From the NCBI RefSeq assembly GCF_900090045.1, contig NC_041779.1:1327001-1391000 (forward strand): a stretch of DNA of 64,000 nt. The letters are read 5' to 3'. Source of the DNA: Plasmodium malariae (Eukaryota; Apicomplexa; Aconoidasida; Haemosporida; Plasmodiidae). Below, piece after piece: positions 38,606-50,184 of this stretch; within the stretch, counting starts at the first letter, position 1, and the number at the start of each line of letters is the position of its first letter. The position numbers and the translations under genes were made by a program. The notes under the pieces are model-generated. The model ran no database searches. It saw only the letters and a list, made by a program, of their open reading frames with translations, and was not told where the DNA came from.

Positions 38606-39573
38606 AAATACGTTTCCTGTTGAATTAAGAGTATGTACGCGATTTTCATAAGCACAAAGGGCACACGTATCGTGTACATAATACAGTTTAAACAATCAAA
38701 CAAATATATTACTTTAATATTTTTACAAAAATTAATTATCTCTTTTATGTGTTAAATAAAATGAGTACTAAGGAAAAATTAAATGACGACTATAAAAAAA
38801 TGGTACTTATATTTTAATAATGCAGAATAGGCTATGTGATGTAATAACTGTTGATTTAAAACAAAAAAAAAAAAAAAAAGGGGGAAATATACGAGAAAAG
38901 CGCAAGATAGGGGAAGAAAAACGTAAAATGGACAAAGGAAAATACAAAATATAAAAAGGTAAAACAAAAATGTAAAAATAAAAAAAATAAAAAAAAAAGG
39001 AGTACATATAGACAAGATGTTCTTTTTTTATAATTACGCACAAAAGGTTTTTCTCAATTTTAAATATATGCATTTTTTGCAGCAGTACTTATAAAAATAC
39101 AAAAAAAGGTGCTTACACAAACGTATATATAAGTAAATAAATATATACATACATGAACATATATATTTGTATATGCTTGTATACATATTTGTTTACATAT
39201 ATATATATATACTGCGCAAATATACGTTAAGAATTCAAATATTATAAAAATAAAAAACAGAGAAAAAAGGAAGTTCTACAATACGCACGAAAAAATACTT
39301 CTACAGGTACCGTGTATATATATACACATGTACACAATCACCTACACCGGTATAAGCACAAATCGCGACTGCATAAAAAAAAAAATGAAGGATAATTACA
39401 GCACGGCAATAAATAAAATGAGATTTTTGTACGTGCACAGATTACCCGTACAATGTGATATACACGAATATTCACATACATACAAACTTACATAAATGCG
39501 CATACACATATGCATAACAAATAATTTTGCTTATGGCAACATAATTAAACGAAATTTTATTTTTTTTCTTAAT

Positions 39574-39619
<46 letters not shown>

Positions 39620-41505
39620 AAATTAAATTAAAATAAAAGTATTTTTCATTTAAAAAAAAAAAAAAAAAGCATGAACACTCCTTCCTCACTTGTTAGTGTC
39701 TTCATGTGTATAATAAATTTCTTAAAAATAAAATGGGTGGAAAATAAAATAGGATAGAATTATATACATATACAAATGTACACGTAAACATTCACATTAA
39801 CATAAAAAACCTTTTCTAGATAATACTAATAAACATAAAATGAATGGAGCAGATGGGTTTATATAATTTGTATATACACATATATATATGTATAAATACC
39901 ATTTGTTAGGGTAATTAGATTAATTACGTCAGTACTAACTATTTTGTGTATAATATGAACATATGTAAGAGCTTTGAAAAAATGAGTAACTTATACATAT
40001 GGAAGTAAAAGTATACTATCACATACTATAAAGATGTTTTTAAAAGGAAGTACAAACAACACGAATACGTCAAGGTAACTCTTATAGGTGTTACTTCAAG
40101 TATGTTAAGTACAATGCATATTAGTATTAGAACAAAACATGTTACACAAAAAAGGAACATCAATATGTATAATTATATTTATATATATATATTTTTATAC
40201 ATATTTGTATGTATTTACACATATTTTTATGTATTTATATGTATATACTTCTTGTACATGCAGAACAAAGTAAACGTTTACAAAAAGTCTTCATACAAAA
40301 AACGAAAAAATATTTTCATGTGTATACACACAGTAAGCGCATCAAATAAATCGTTTTTAAAAATAACCTATAACAGAAATAGCAACAGTAAACATACATA
40401 TACATGTGTACATATATATATATACGATTATATATGCACTTACATATACATATATATTCTCTGTAATATGTTAAGCTTATTTCTACGCAATAATATATTT
40501 TTTTCTTTTTTAATTATATTTTTTTTTAAGGAGAAAACTATAGAAAATTTATATATTCTATTTAAAAATAAAAATGACTGTAATTTTTCTTCTTTTATCA
40601 AAAAAAAGAAAAAAGAAAAAAATACTTATAAAAAAGGGAAACTCACCTATAATTAATTAGTATTCATACGTACATATACGCCTATAAAGGTACATATTAC
40701 CTAAAAATTTATTATCTATATACATACCTAAATACACGTATGTACATAATACCTATATATGTATATAAATACCTATATATATATATGTATATATAACGAA
40801 TACGTAAGAAACCTTTTTTAAGAATAACAAGAACACATACGAATTATATCATTATTGTTGAATGTACAGGGTAAAAAAAACAAAATAAAAAAAAATTATA
40901 GCAAAAGATGTTTTAATAATATGAGAAAAATCTCTAATCTTATAAAAAAAAAAAAAAAAAAAAATTAAGAAATATGATTTTATGGAATGTTACTTAATAC
41001 CTTCTGTTCGTTTGTAACTTACTATACTACAAATTTATTTGAGCGAAAACTACCTTTCATGCATCAAAAAAAAAAAAAAAGTACAACGAGCGTTTGTGCT
41101 TGTTATTGTATATATATAGGTATATATATGTATATACTTATGTAACATTCACTGCATACAAGTACGACGAAATACATGGATAAACATACACTTCAATATA
41201 CATTACGTATTGGGCATATTATATATGCATGTATATATATGCAGTATATGTTTACTGTGTTAAGTCAATTCACTGCAGCGCTGCCTTTATTACAATGATA
41301 CGTATACTTCCTATATTCCGTATAATACTTATAATACATATATGATTAAACAAATATGAAAAAACAATTAAACGTTTCTGAGTTGCAAAAAAGTTAAAAC
41401 TCAAAAAAAAAAAAAAAGAAAGAAATCTAAACAGATTAAAGGGGAAAATTATTACTTCCGCGCATAATTAATAGCAGAAAAAAAAAAAAAGAAAAAAAAA
41501 AGAGC

Positions 41506-41656
41506 AAACAAAAGTACATAAAAACAAATGAACAAACAAAAGTACATACGAACGAATAAACAAACAAAAGTACATACGAACGAATAAACAAACAAAAGTA
41601 CATACGAACGAATGAACAAACAAAAGTACATACGAACGAATGAACAAACAAAAGTA
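41506..41656. repeat. 28-bp minisatellite upstream of eIF3m
   Basis: About five tandem copies with core CAAAAGTACATACGAACG followed by AATAAACAAA or AATGAACAAA. The first copy carries AAAACAAATG instead. It ends about 380 bp before the eIF3m start codon. Each unit contains GTAC and TACGAACG words. Confidence 0.9.
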
Positions 41657-42039
41657 CTTGTTTACATAATTGTACAGCAAAACTGATTATTTATTTTTTT
41701 TTTAAAACGGCGAAATAGCTTGTTAAAAAAAGAACACTACATAGTAGTATGAAGTATCATTCTTTAAGCGATTTGAATTTTCATCATTTTGTAGCATAAA
41801 GTGTTTATTTGCGCTATTACACTTAATTCATTTTTATACGAGCGCTTCGGAAATATTGTACACTACTGCTTTCAGCGTTATCGTGCAAATCGGGAAAAAG
41901 TTAAACATACGTATGTAATAATATACACACGTGTATATAACACGCGAATATATATATATATATACATAACATAAACGCATAGATTTATACCGTCGGAACG
42001 CTTTCTCTTTACGGCCGAGCTAACTCCACTGCTCTCAAA

Positions 42040-43341
42040 ATGTCGGTATATATACAACTAACGCATGATCTATCAGGAACAGTAACTGCAGTAACGATCG
42101 GTGATTGGATTTTAGGTTTATTGAAGCAAAAGAATATACAAGAATATGAAGTATTTTTTAAAAAGTTTTTGAACATATATCAAAAGCAAGATAAGGATTC
42201 AGAGAGTAATAATAGATCGGAAATATTTTCCTTGTTGTTGTCAGCAAGTGATTTCGTGTTTGAGACTCTAGTTGAAACAAAAAAGAATAACAAGATAAAA
42301 GTTATAATAGATAATAAAGAGAGTATAAAAAGTTTTAGTGAATTTTATAAAGAAGTAGAAGAATATTTTGTTATTTTGATATCCATTTTACAATTAGAAT
42401 TTAAGAGTGTTGAAGATTTAAATAATGCAACTAATAATTTTATTAAAGCTATAAAAAATTATAATGTTTTTCCAGAATTAAGATTAAAAATATTACAACT
42501 ATTATATAACTCTTTTAGTGTAAATTTTTCTTTTCGCTTCCCGACCTTTATAGCTATTTTACAATTTTCATCTCAAAATAATATTTTTCATAATATTCTT
42601 CCATATATTAAATTCATAGATCAGTGGATAAAGGAATGGAATATAAGTTCCCGTGAAAAGAGACAGATATATTTAATTATTGCACAAGAATTGAAAAAGT
42701 TAAAAAAGTATGAAGACTCATTTAAGCATTTAAAAAAACATATATACTATTTTCAAAAGGAAGGAGTAGAAATACTTAATCGTCCAAATACAGTTAATGC
42801 AAGTGTTGAACTAATTGTTGATTCGATTAATTTAAATAACATTATTTATTTTCATGAAATATTATATTTGGATGCTATACAAAATTTGCAAACTATACAT
42901 GAACATAGACCTATATATGAGTTACTAACTATTTTTTATAAATACAGCATTTATGAATTTTTAACTTTTAAAAATACTTATGGTGTTGATTTCTTTACTA
43001 AATATAATATAGATCTAGAAGCATGTGAAAATAAAATTTACTTACTATCTATTATATCGTTATTTAAAGAGTCCAATGTTCAAAATATTCAATACATTTC
43101 AGAAAAACTAAATATTACTACTCTACAAATTGAACAAATTCTTGTTGCCGCTATTGGAAATGGGGTTATTGATGCAAAAATTGACCAAATAAACAAAACG
43201 GTACAACTGAAAACGGCAATTTTAAGACACTTCAGTGATGCACACTGGGAGCAGTTGAACAACCAAATAAGTAAGTACATAAATAATATTCAGAAGATTA
43301 TTGACTTGGCTAGCCACGCGAAACCTCTACCCGGAAAGTAA
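42040..43341 (+). CDS. eIF3m: Eukaryotic translation initiation factor 3 subunit M (PCI domain)
   Basis: This is a single-exon 433-residue protein, longer than the human subunit (374 residues) because of charged N-terminal insertions. eIF3m is one of the PCI/MPN core subunits of eIF3, which scaffolds the 43S pre-initiation complex in the cytoplasm. Diagnostic stretches are the helical-repeat segment with IKFIDQWIKEWNISSREKR (human: WISDWNLTTEKK), YELLTIF, and the C-terminal winged helix of the PCI domain (~residues 330-400), where VAAIGNGVIDAKIDQINKTV parallels the human IDAVRTKMVYCKIDQ segment. It closes with a helix containing HWEQLNNQISKYINNIQ (human: QWQQLYDTLNAWKQNL). RPN9, another PCI protein, was considered, but the match at the C-terminal motifs favours eIF3m. 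The start ATG follows CTCAAA and opens MSVYIQ. The neighbour eIF3m faces is the low-complexity gene downstream, convergent. Confidence 0.93.
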   Translation: MSVYIQLTHDLSGTVTAVTIGDWILGLLKQKNIQEYEVFFKKFLNIYQKQDKDSESNNRSEIFSLLLSASDFVFETLVETKKNNKIKVIIDNKESIKSFSEFYKEVEEYFVILISILQLEFKSVEDLNNATNNFIKAIKNYNVFPELRLKILQLLYNSFSVNFSFRFPTFIAILQFSSQNNIFHNILPYIKFIDQWIKEWNISSREKRQIYLIIAQELKKLKKYEDSFKHLKKHIYYFQKEGVEILNRPNTVNASVELIVDSINLNNIIYFHEILYLDAIQNLQTIHEHRPIYELLTIFYKYSIYEFLTFKNTYGVDFFTKYNIDLEACENKIYLLSIISLFKESNVQNIQYISEKLNITTLQIEQILVAAIGNGVIDAKIDQINKTVQLKTAILRHFSDAHWEQLNNQISKYINNIQKIIDLASHAKPLPGK

Positions 43342-44987
43342 TGCACTCGCGGAAAAGAAGTGTTATGAATAGGAAGTAAAATGGGCGAAACGGAGTGAAG
43401 CAAATTTATGTGTGTTCACATTACTCATCTTCTTTACCCTTATGCAACAATAGGTGAAAATTTAGAATCACACCGAATTACGCCAGATTATGCCAAATCA
43501 TGCCAAGTTATGTTGCATATACCTGCGAGATGTTAAAAATGAATTTTCACTTTAAGATAAAGTAAAACATTTATTATCTTTGTTTGTAAGATGTAAGAAA
43601 AATGTAGGTCAAACTTTTATTTCCTTCTTCATGTAGCATTTTTCACGATAATAAATATTTTATATATTTACGTATTTATATGTACAACGTTTCTCTTTTT
43701 AGCTTAAATGTCATTCAAGAAATTTCAAAATTACGTGAACAAGCCATGCAATAATGTGTGCAATTAAAATATGCATCTTTTCTGTTCGAATAATTTTATT
43801 AAACGTAATAATGAGTTTAGTATATCCTCGAAAATGTGTGCACATATATATATGTAGTACGCGCACAGTTTGCATTACGTATGATATGCATAATAAAGCA
43901 TTGGTGCATAATGTTTTTACTTTGCTATATAAACATCTTAAAAAATTTTGTATTCACCCATTAGCTCCTTTCAGCTATAACGACGCGATTCATCCTTACG
44001 TTATTTTTTATTATTATTAATATTATTACTATTTAATTTTATTAATTTTATTTTTTTTTCTTTGAACATAATGCAAAAGTCGTTATCGCGTTCCTCCTTT
44101 ATCTTAACCATTCCATAACATTATACTTCGTTGTTGTTAATTGTTAAGTTTTGCTCTTATGATCAAAAAAATGGTAGCTCAAAATGTCAGAATTCTATAA
44201 TTTACACGTATGTATAAATATGCATAACATATATAGTATGTGTGTGTCTATGTATATTAGTATGTGTATATACACATATTTGTATAATGCGCGGTGTGGG
44301 CGTATGTATGTTTGTGAACATCTAACCACCTTTACCTAAATCAAACTAAACAGGGTACATTTGTAAATGCATATATATATATATATATATATAACAGCTT
44401 GGAGGCATTGAACAAAAATGGAGGTAACTAATTTGAAAAACATGCCCACGTCAAAAAATAAAAAAGAAAAAAATACAGACATATATAACAATATACACAA
44501 TATATACATATCTATATCTATATCTATCTATCTATATATATATATATAATAATTTAAATTCCTCTTAATTGCCTCTACATAAATATTATGCCAAGTAAAT
44601 ACTCTCGTAAAACACACGTGAAGTCTCTCGTACGTTGGGAGGTTGGGCTCTTCATTTTGCTCCCCAATCTCTCTCTTTCTATCTCTCAATGGATTGATGC
44701 GTAAAAACTCTACCTACATTATCGTGAAATTTTCTTTGCTTAATTTAGTGTACATTGTCGTACGCCTCATTGCAAGGGACTAAATTCAGTAAATCTATGA
44801 CCTGAGTTTACTCAAGAGTAAAAACGGTTACGTGCATTTTGGAAAACAATCATAATTCGTTCCCGATTTTAAACATTTCACAAAATTTGAAAAATATGGT
44901 CCAATTTTTTTTTTTTTTTTCTTTTTTTTTTTTTTACTACTACATAATATTGAATACTTTACACGAAATAAACATTTATTCATGTGG

Positions 44988-45020
<33 letters not shown>

Positions 45021-45226
45021 GTATTTCTTTTAATGATACAACAGTTTCAATAACAATATCGCTTGTACGGCAAAAACAAACCATGCACAAACATATATAT
45101 ATATACAACACATATAATATATGTATGTATGTACTATGTGTGCAAAAATACATGTGGAAATGTGTAGATATACATGTAGTAACTCTATTCCTCTTACCCC
45201 AACTATTATATATCACCCACGACATA
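43342..45226. other. Convergent intergenic region
   Basis: This is the 3' flank of eIF3m and of the downstream minus-strand gene. It contains TA microsatellites (44370-44395, 44515-44550), T-runs at about 44906-44936 and 44992-45020, and a pocket at 44560-44850 that is noticeably less AT-rich, with no open frame. I recognise no gene or structured RNA. Confidence 0.55.
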
Positions 45227-47572
45227 TTAATATGCCGCAATTTTAACATCTTTTAAAGGGTAAAAATTTTTATTTCTGTGATTTTCCTTAAAGTACGTTT
45301 TAACTTTATACTTCTTATTGTAAAAATATTTTTCCACCTTAGAATTTTTAACATATTTATGCAGATTGCATCCATTATAATTAGATGTTTTGGTCATATA
45401 TGACGAATGTATATTATTATTATTATACAGCTTGTTAGTTTTCATACTTCCAATATTCAGCGGATCATGATTTTGTTTCGAGTTATTTGGTTCCATATTG
45501 AACAGCATTACATTATTATAATTTCTGTTCAGGAAAGTTTTTTTCTTTTTTTTTTCCAGATTTTTTTTCGCAAAATTTAATGGGTTCTCGTTCTCTTTGT
45601 GCATATTTTTAAAATCATTTACATTTTTTGTATAATTCTTGCTAGCTTTCACAACTGGGGTATTACCATTACTATTATTATTATTACTACTATTTCTTGC
45701 TGTCGTCTTATCTTTGTATGTTTTGTTATTGCTGAAGCTTTCTCCTATCGTTTTCATAATTCCTACACTGTTCCCACTTGCACTATTCACAAATGAATTA
45801 TTATTAATACCATTATCGTTAATAATATTATTGTTACCTCCCTCCACCTCATCATCTCTGCCATTAGAAAAAATTTCTATCTCTTTACTACCTGCGTTGT
45901 TCATAACATCCTCTGATAAGTAAACTGGTATTGGTATTTGCTCCGGTTTGGGTGATCTCATATATAAGGGTATGGCAAAGAAACCTTCTTCCTCTTCCTT
46001 CTTTAATTTTTTCAATTCCTCATTCTTCAAACTATTATTTTTAAGTAATTCCAATTTTTGTGAATGACTTAATAATAAATTCGCGTTGGTACTTGAACAT
46101 GCATATTTGGATGATGAACATTTCAAATAATTGCTATCTTTTCCTCCAACTAAGGCACCTACACCTCCTACCCCAGCTACTTCTACTGCTTTCTTATTAG
46201 TACAATATTTATTATTACCATCTACATTTTTCATCACTTTCATGAGTTTTTTCTCGCTAATTGTGCCATTTTCTACGTTCTTTGTATTATAATACTTGCT
46301 GCTGCTGTTGCTGCTATTGTTCTTGCTCTTAAGTAAAATGCAATTATCTTCACAACTATTGTAGTAATAACCGCTATTATTATTGGATCCCTTAATTCGT
46401 GCATTATAAAACTTGTCGGCCATGGAAATCTCACTCAAATTATTCTTCCAATCAACAAAACTGTTGTTGTTGTTGTTGTTGTTGTTGCTACTGCTGCTAT
46501 TACTACTGATATTGTTCTTACTGCTACCTCCGCTGTTAATGCTTCCACTTCTTTTGTTATTACTACTACTGCAACTACCACGACTATAACTGTTCACACA
46601 TTCCTTCAAAATATGATCGCTTCTCTGCGTAAAGATATCTACCTCATTCTTTCTCATAACATCTGCATGTACCTTAAGAATATTCTTCTTATTTTTTTTC
46701 TTTTCATCTTCTTGTTCCTTACCTTCACCTTTTGCTTCTATCTTTATAATGCTTGTCTTCTTAATACAGTTCGATTTGCTCTTTTTTTTTTCCATTTTCT
46801 TTGCACTTTCTTTTTTGTTCTTAATTTCATTGTGCTCCATTGAAGGTCCATTTGATATAATTTTGTTGTGGCTGTCGCTGCTGCTACTACTTTTGTTGTT
46901 TTTTTTATTCTTTCCCACGGTTTCTTCTTCTGCAGAATCCTTAACATCTTTCAAAAGCAAATTAAACAACTCCTGTGTTGAGGTAAACTTAAAAACTTCT
47001 TTCGATTTTTTTATCTTGGTTAAACTCGTTTCCAACTTTTGTTTTTTACTCTTTTTCTCTTTCTTTACATCCTTCCTTTCTACATCATTACTATCCTTGT
47101 CAATGTTGTTTTCAGTATTCTCCTCCTCTTTCTTATTCTGATTTTTCTCCTTTGTTATATTACTACCACTTCTTCCATTCGTGCCTGCCAACTTCTGCTC
47201 CCTTTCTTCATTCGTCATGCCATCTGTTGGCCTCTTAAGAATTTTAATAATACATTTTTTTTTTCTACTATATCCTCTCTTCTTCCCTTTTACCTCTGTC
47301 ATGCCCATTTCATTCTGCATTTTGTGTTTCCTGCGACCTACTCCTTTTGATAAATTATTATTCAAGTCCTTATAATTTTTTTCTTTTTCCTTTTCTTCCT
47401 GCTCTTCGTAATTATTCATTTTCTTATAATTTTGTAATTTATAGTAGTAACTATAATTCTTATATTTGTTATACCCATAATAATAATTTCTTCTCCTACT
47501 AAAATATTCCTTACTATAATACATCCCTCCTATGGTCACTTTCTTTGGTCTCTTATATGCGTTTACCATCAT
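45227..47572 (-). CDS. Low-complexity protein with possible PNRC/Edc1-like proline motif
   Basis: This is a single-exon protein of 781 residues that I do not recognise as a known Plasmodium gene. It begins MMVNAYKRPKKVTIGG, then has a Tyr/Asn/Lys-rich segment, long Lys/Glu/Asn/Ser low-complexity spacers and poly-Ser/Asn runs. The only motif-like island is at about residues 529-552: GFFAIPLYMRSPKPEQIPIP followed by VYL. Its pattern (aromatic, then SPxPxxIPxP) resembles the proline-rich motif of PNRC/Edc1-type proteins, which bind the decapping factor Dcp1 and related partners. That family match is my inference from pattern alone. A second conserved-looking piece is TSTQELFNLLLKDV near residue 200. 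There is no signal peptide or membrane segment. The 5' side faces the 8.8-kb AT-rich desert, so its upstream region is unusually long. Confidence 0.75.
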   Translation of the reverse strand: MMVNAYKRPKKVTIGGMYYSKEYFSRRRNYYYGYNKYKNYSYYYKLQNYKKMNNYEEQEEKEKEKNYKDLNNNLSKGVGRRKHKMQNEMGMTEVKGKKRGYSRKKKCIIKILKRPTDGMTNEEREQKLAGTNGRSGSNITKEKNQNKKEEENTENNIDKDSNDVERKDVKKEKKSKKQKLETSLTKIKKSKEVFKFTSTQELFNLLLKDVKDSAEEETVGKNKKNNKSSSSSDSHNKIISNGPSMEHNEIKNKKESAKKMEKKKSKSNCIKKTSIIKIEAKGEGKEQEDEKKKNKKNILKVHADVMRKNEVDIFTQRSDHILKECVNSYSRGSCSSSNNKRSGSINSGGSSKNNISSNSSSSNNNNNNNNSFVDWKNNLSEISMADKFYNARIKGSNNNSGYYYNSCEDNCILLKSKNNSSNSSSKYYNTKNVENGTISEKKLMKVMKNVDGNNKYCTNKKAVEVAGVGGVGALVGGKDSNYLKCSSSKYACSSTNANLLLSHSQKLELLKNNSLKNEELKKLKKEEEEGFFAIPLYMRSPKPEQIPIPVYLSEDVMNNAGSKEIEIFSNGRDDEVEGGNNNIINDNGINNNSFVNSASGNSVGIMKTIGESFSNNKTYKDKTTARNSSNNNNSNGNTPVVKASKNYTKNVNDFKNMHKENENPLNFAKKNLEKKKKKTFLNRNYNNVMLFNMEPNNSKQNHDPLNIGSMKTNKLYNNNNIHSSYMTKTSNYNGCNLHKYVKNSKVEKYFYNKKYKVKTYFKENHRNKNFYPLKDVKIAAY

Positions 47573-47774
47573 TTTATTCTTGATTTTATGTAATTCAATA
47601 AATTAATCAATAAATATAAATATATATATATATATAATATGTATATATTTTAATAGAAACAAATAAATACTTAAATAAATAAATATATATATATATTAAA
47701 ATTAATAAAATATTACAAAAAATAATAAAAAAAAAATTGTACTCAATGTCAACACGCACAAATAAATAAATAAG

Positions 47775-47822
<48 letters not shown>

Positions 47823-50121
47823 TATTTATACGTATGCATTTTTTTACAAAAAAAGGATGTATATTCAGTTATGTATATATATATATAAGTAAAATATGCA
47901 AATTGCTATATGTTCTCATAAAAAATAATTAAATACATAAAAAAAGTGCATCTAAACCCTTACCTACTTATGCATAAGTATGTGCATCTATAAACATGTT
48001 GCATGTATGGAATGTCTATAAATACACACAAACAAATATGTTTATATATACATAATACATAACATATAATAAATACAAATTAACAATAAACATAACAAAT
48101 TGTATAAGAATGGCTTCAAATTTAACTTTAAAAAAAATACATTTATTGCGTCTAAAAATTAAATGTCACATATACATCTATAATATATATATATATATAC
48201 GTACGTATGTATTATATGTATATTTCTATTTTCTTTTTTTATATGAAATCTTCAAAATATTTTAATTATTAAATTTTAAATAAAAACAAAAAAGAGAAAA
48301 CAACAACAAAAAAAAAATAATAATAAAAAAAAAAAAAAAAATTACAAATAAAAGTTAATTTTGTCATTTACAAAAAATATACATAAATTTGGAGAATATA
48401 TACATAAATATATTATAAATGTGTATGAACAAAATAGTAACTCATTTCTCTGCGCACAATTTCTCTACTCTTTATAATAATAAACACATATATATATAAA
48501 AACTGCTATTATAAAATTGTTTCGTTGATTTTCCTTTTCTGTTAATAATTAAATATACTTTTATTGAAATAAAAAAAACACAATTATATTTATATTTACA
48601 ATTATTAAATATAAACAAATCCTCCCCCTGAAATGTAATTTACACTTTCATAAAAGATAATAATAATGTATGGGCATAAAAGTTAAATAAACAAAAAAAA
48701 AATTTTAACGATAATAACATAATAAAATGGGGGAAAAAACAGGGGGTTTTGTTGATACTTAAAAATAAAACTATTTTATACTTATATATATATGTATATA
48801 TACTTGCAATACTTTTTAAAAAATGAAATACTTCGATAAATGGTACTGTAATATATAAATTATAAAAATGTGTGTAACTATGTATATGTATTTTATTTGC
48901 TCCTTTTGAGTATTGTGAATGTAGCACGTAGTGTGCATTGTATGTAAATTAGTGCAATCTCAATGTATTGTACATGTAACGAGAATAAAATAATAGTATG
49001 TACTACATAAAAGTATAATGTGTGGTATTATAGAGTATGTATTTTTTATATGTAATAATTGTATGCACTCTTTTTATATTGTCTATATATTTATATACGT
49101 GTAAATTTGTTCTTACGTAAATACATACATATAATTTGTTCGTATGTAATATAAAATTTGTTAACGTGTAAATATATGTAATTTCTTATTAATACTCCAT
49201 AAAATGAAATATAAGATGTTTCCTACATTTCCATATAAGGTAGTGGTCATGGGGGTGAATGGGAAAAAATTCTCCGTTTTAGTTTAAACCACATATATGT
49301 ATATGCATTATGTTCATACATATATGGTTCATGTTTATACTTTTATATGTATTACGCAATGATATATATATTTTTTTTTTCTAAATGTAATAATATACTC
49401 TCATCATTCGTTTATGTATGTATCTCCCTCCTCTTATTGTTTATTCTGACTTTTTCATGTACTTTAAAATAAATAACTATCTCATCAAAAAAAAAAATTT
49501 TACATTATTAAAAAAAAATATATTATATATATATATATATTACATATTCGTATTATTCTTTTATTTATTATATTTATTTTTTTTCTATTATATGTACTTC
49601 TCCACGTTTAACATAAAAAAAAAAAAAAAAATAGAATAACACATAAATTGTTACATTTTTTATTACATACTTTTTAATACATATTAAATGGTTATTTTTT
49701 TTATTTTTTTTTACTTTTTTTAATACACAAAACTTTGTATAATATATCAAAAATACTTCAATCTAATTCAAGCATGTATATATGTAATTTTTTTTTTTTA
49801 TTTCTAATAAAGCTCATGATTTAATAATTCTGGGTGGTAAAAAAGAAATATACCCAATTAATAATCCATGATATCCATAAAAGTTAAAACGACACTGCAA
49901 TTTTTTTTTTTTTTTTTTCCCATTATTTATAAATTATAACTTAAACTTATATCACTTATATTTATCTATTTATTTATTTTTTTATTACATACATAAAATT
50001 TAAACTAAAACAAACATTTTTATATAATTCTCATAAGAAATTTATTGCATTAAAACACTTTATTTCATATTTTCTTCTATTCATAAAATGTAACCGCTGT
50101 ATATGTGGGTATATATTATAC

Positions 50122-50184
<63 letters not shown>

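Larger units (their letters stand above)
37524..42039. other. Long divergent intergenic region (4.5 kb)
   Basis: This lies between the SAPS gene (minus) and eIF3m (plus). The first ~170 bp (37550-37700) are clearly richer in G+C than the rest and may be 5' UTR of the SAPS gene. Further right are the AATAAATGAACG-type repeat (38255-38605), a poly(A) run of about 44 at 39574-39617, many TATATG/CATATA microsatellites, and a 28-bp repeat at 41506-41656. An open frame at 40102-40656 is built from TA-rich codons and is not a credible gene. No RNA gene was recognised. Confidence 0.55.

Noticed and set aside
40102..40656. 184-codon plus-strand open frame in the SAPS/eIF3m spacer
   Set aside because: It is made of Tyr/Ile/Phe/Lys codons from TATATG and A-rich simple sequence, has no domain pattern and no splice partner.
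41436..41680. Phe/Val/Cys-rich minus-strand frames
   Set aside because: They are readings of the 28-bp repeat; hydrophobic character comes from the reverse complement of AC-rich units.
42040..43341. 26S proteasome subunit RPN9 as the identity of the PCI protein
   Set aside because: The C-terminal KIDQ-containing winged-helix segment and the WIKEWN segment match eIF3m better.
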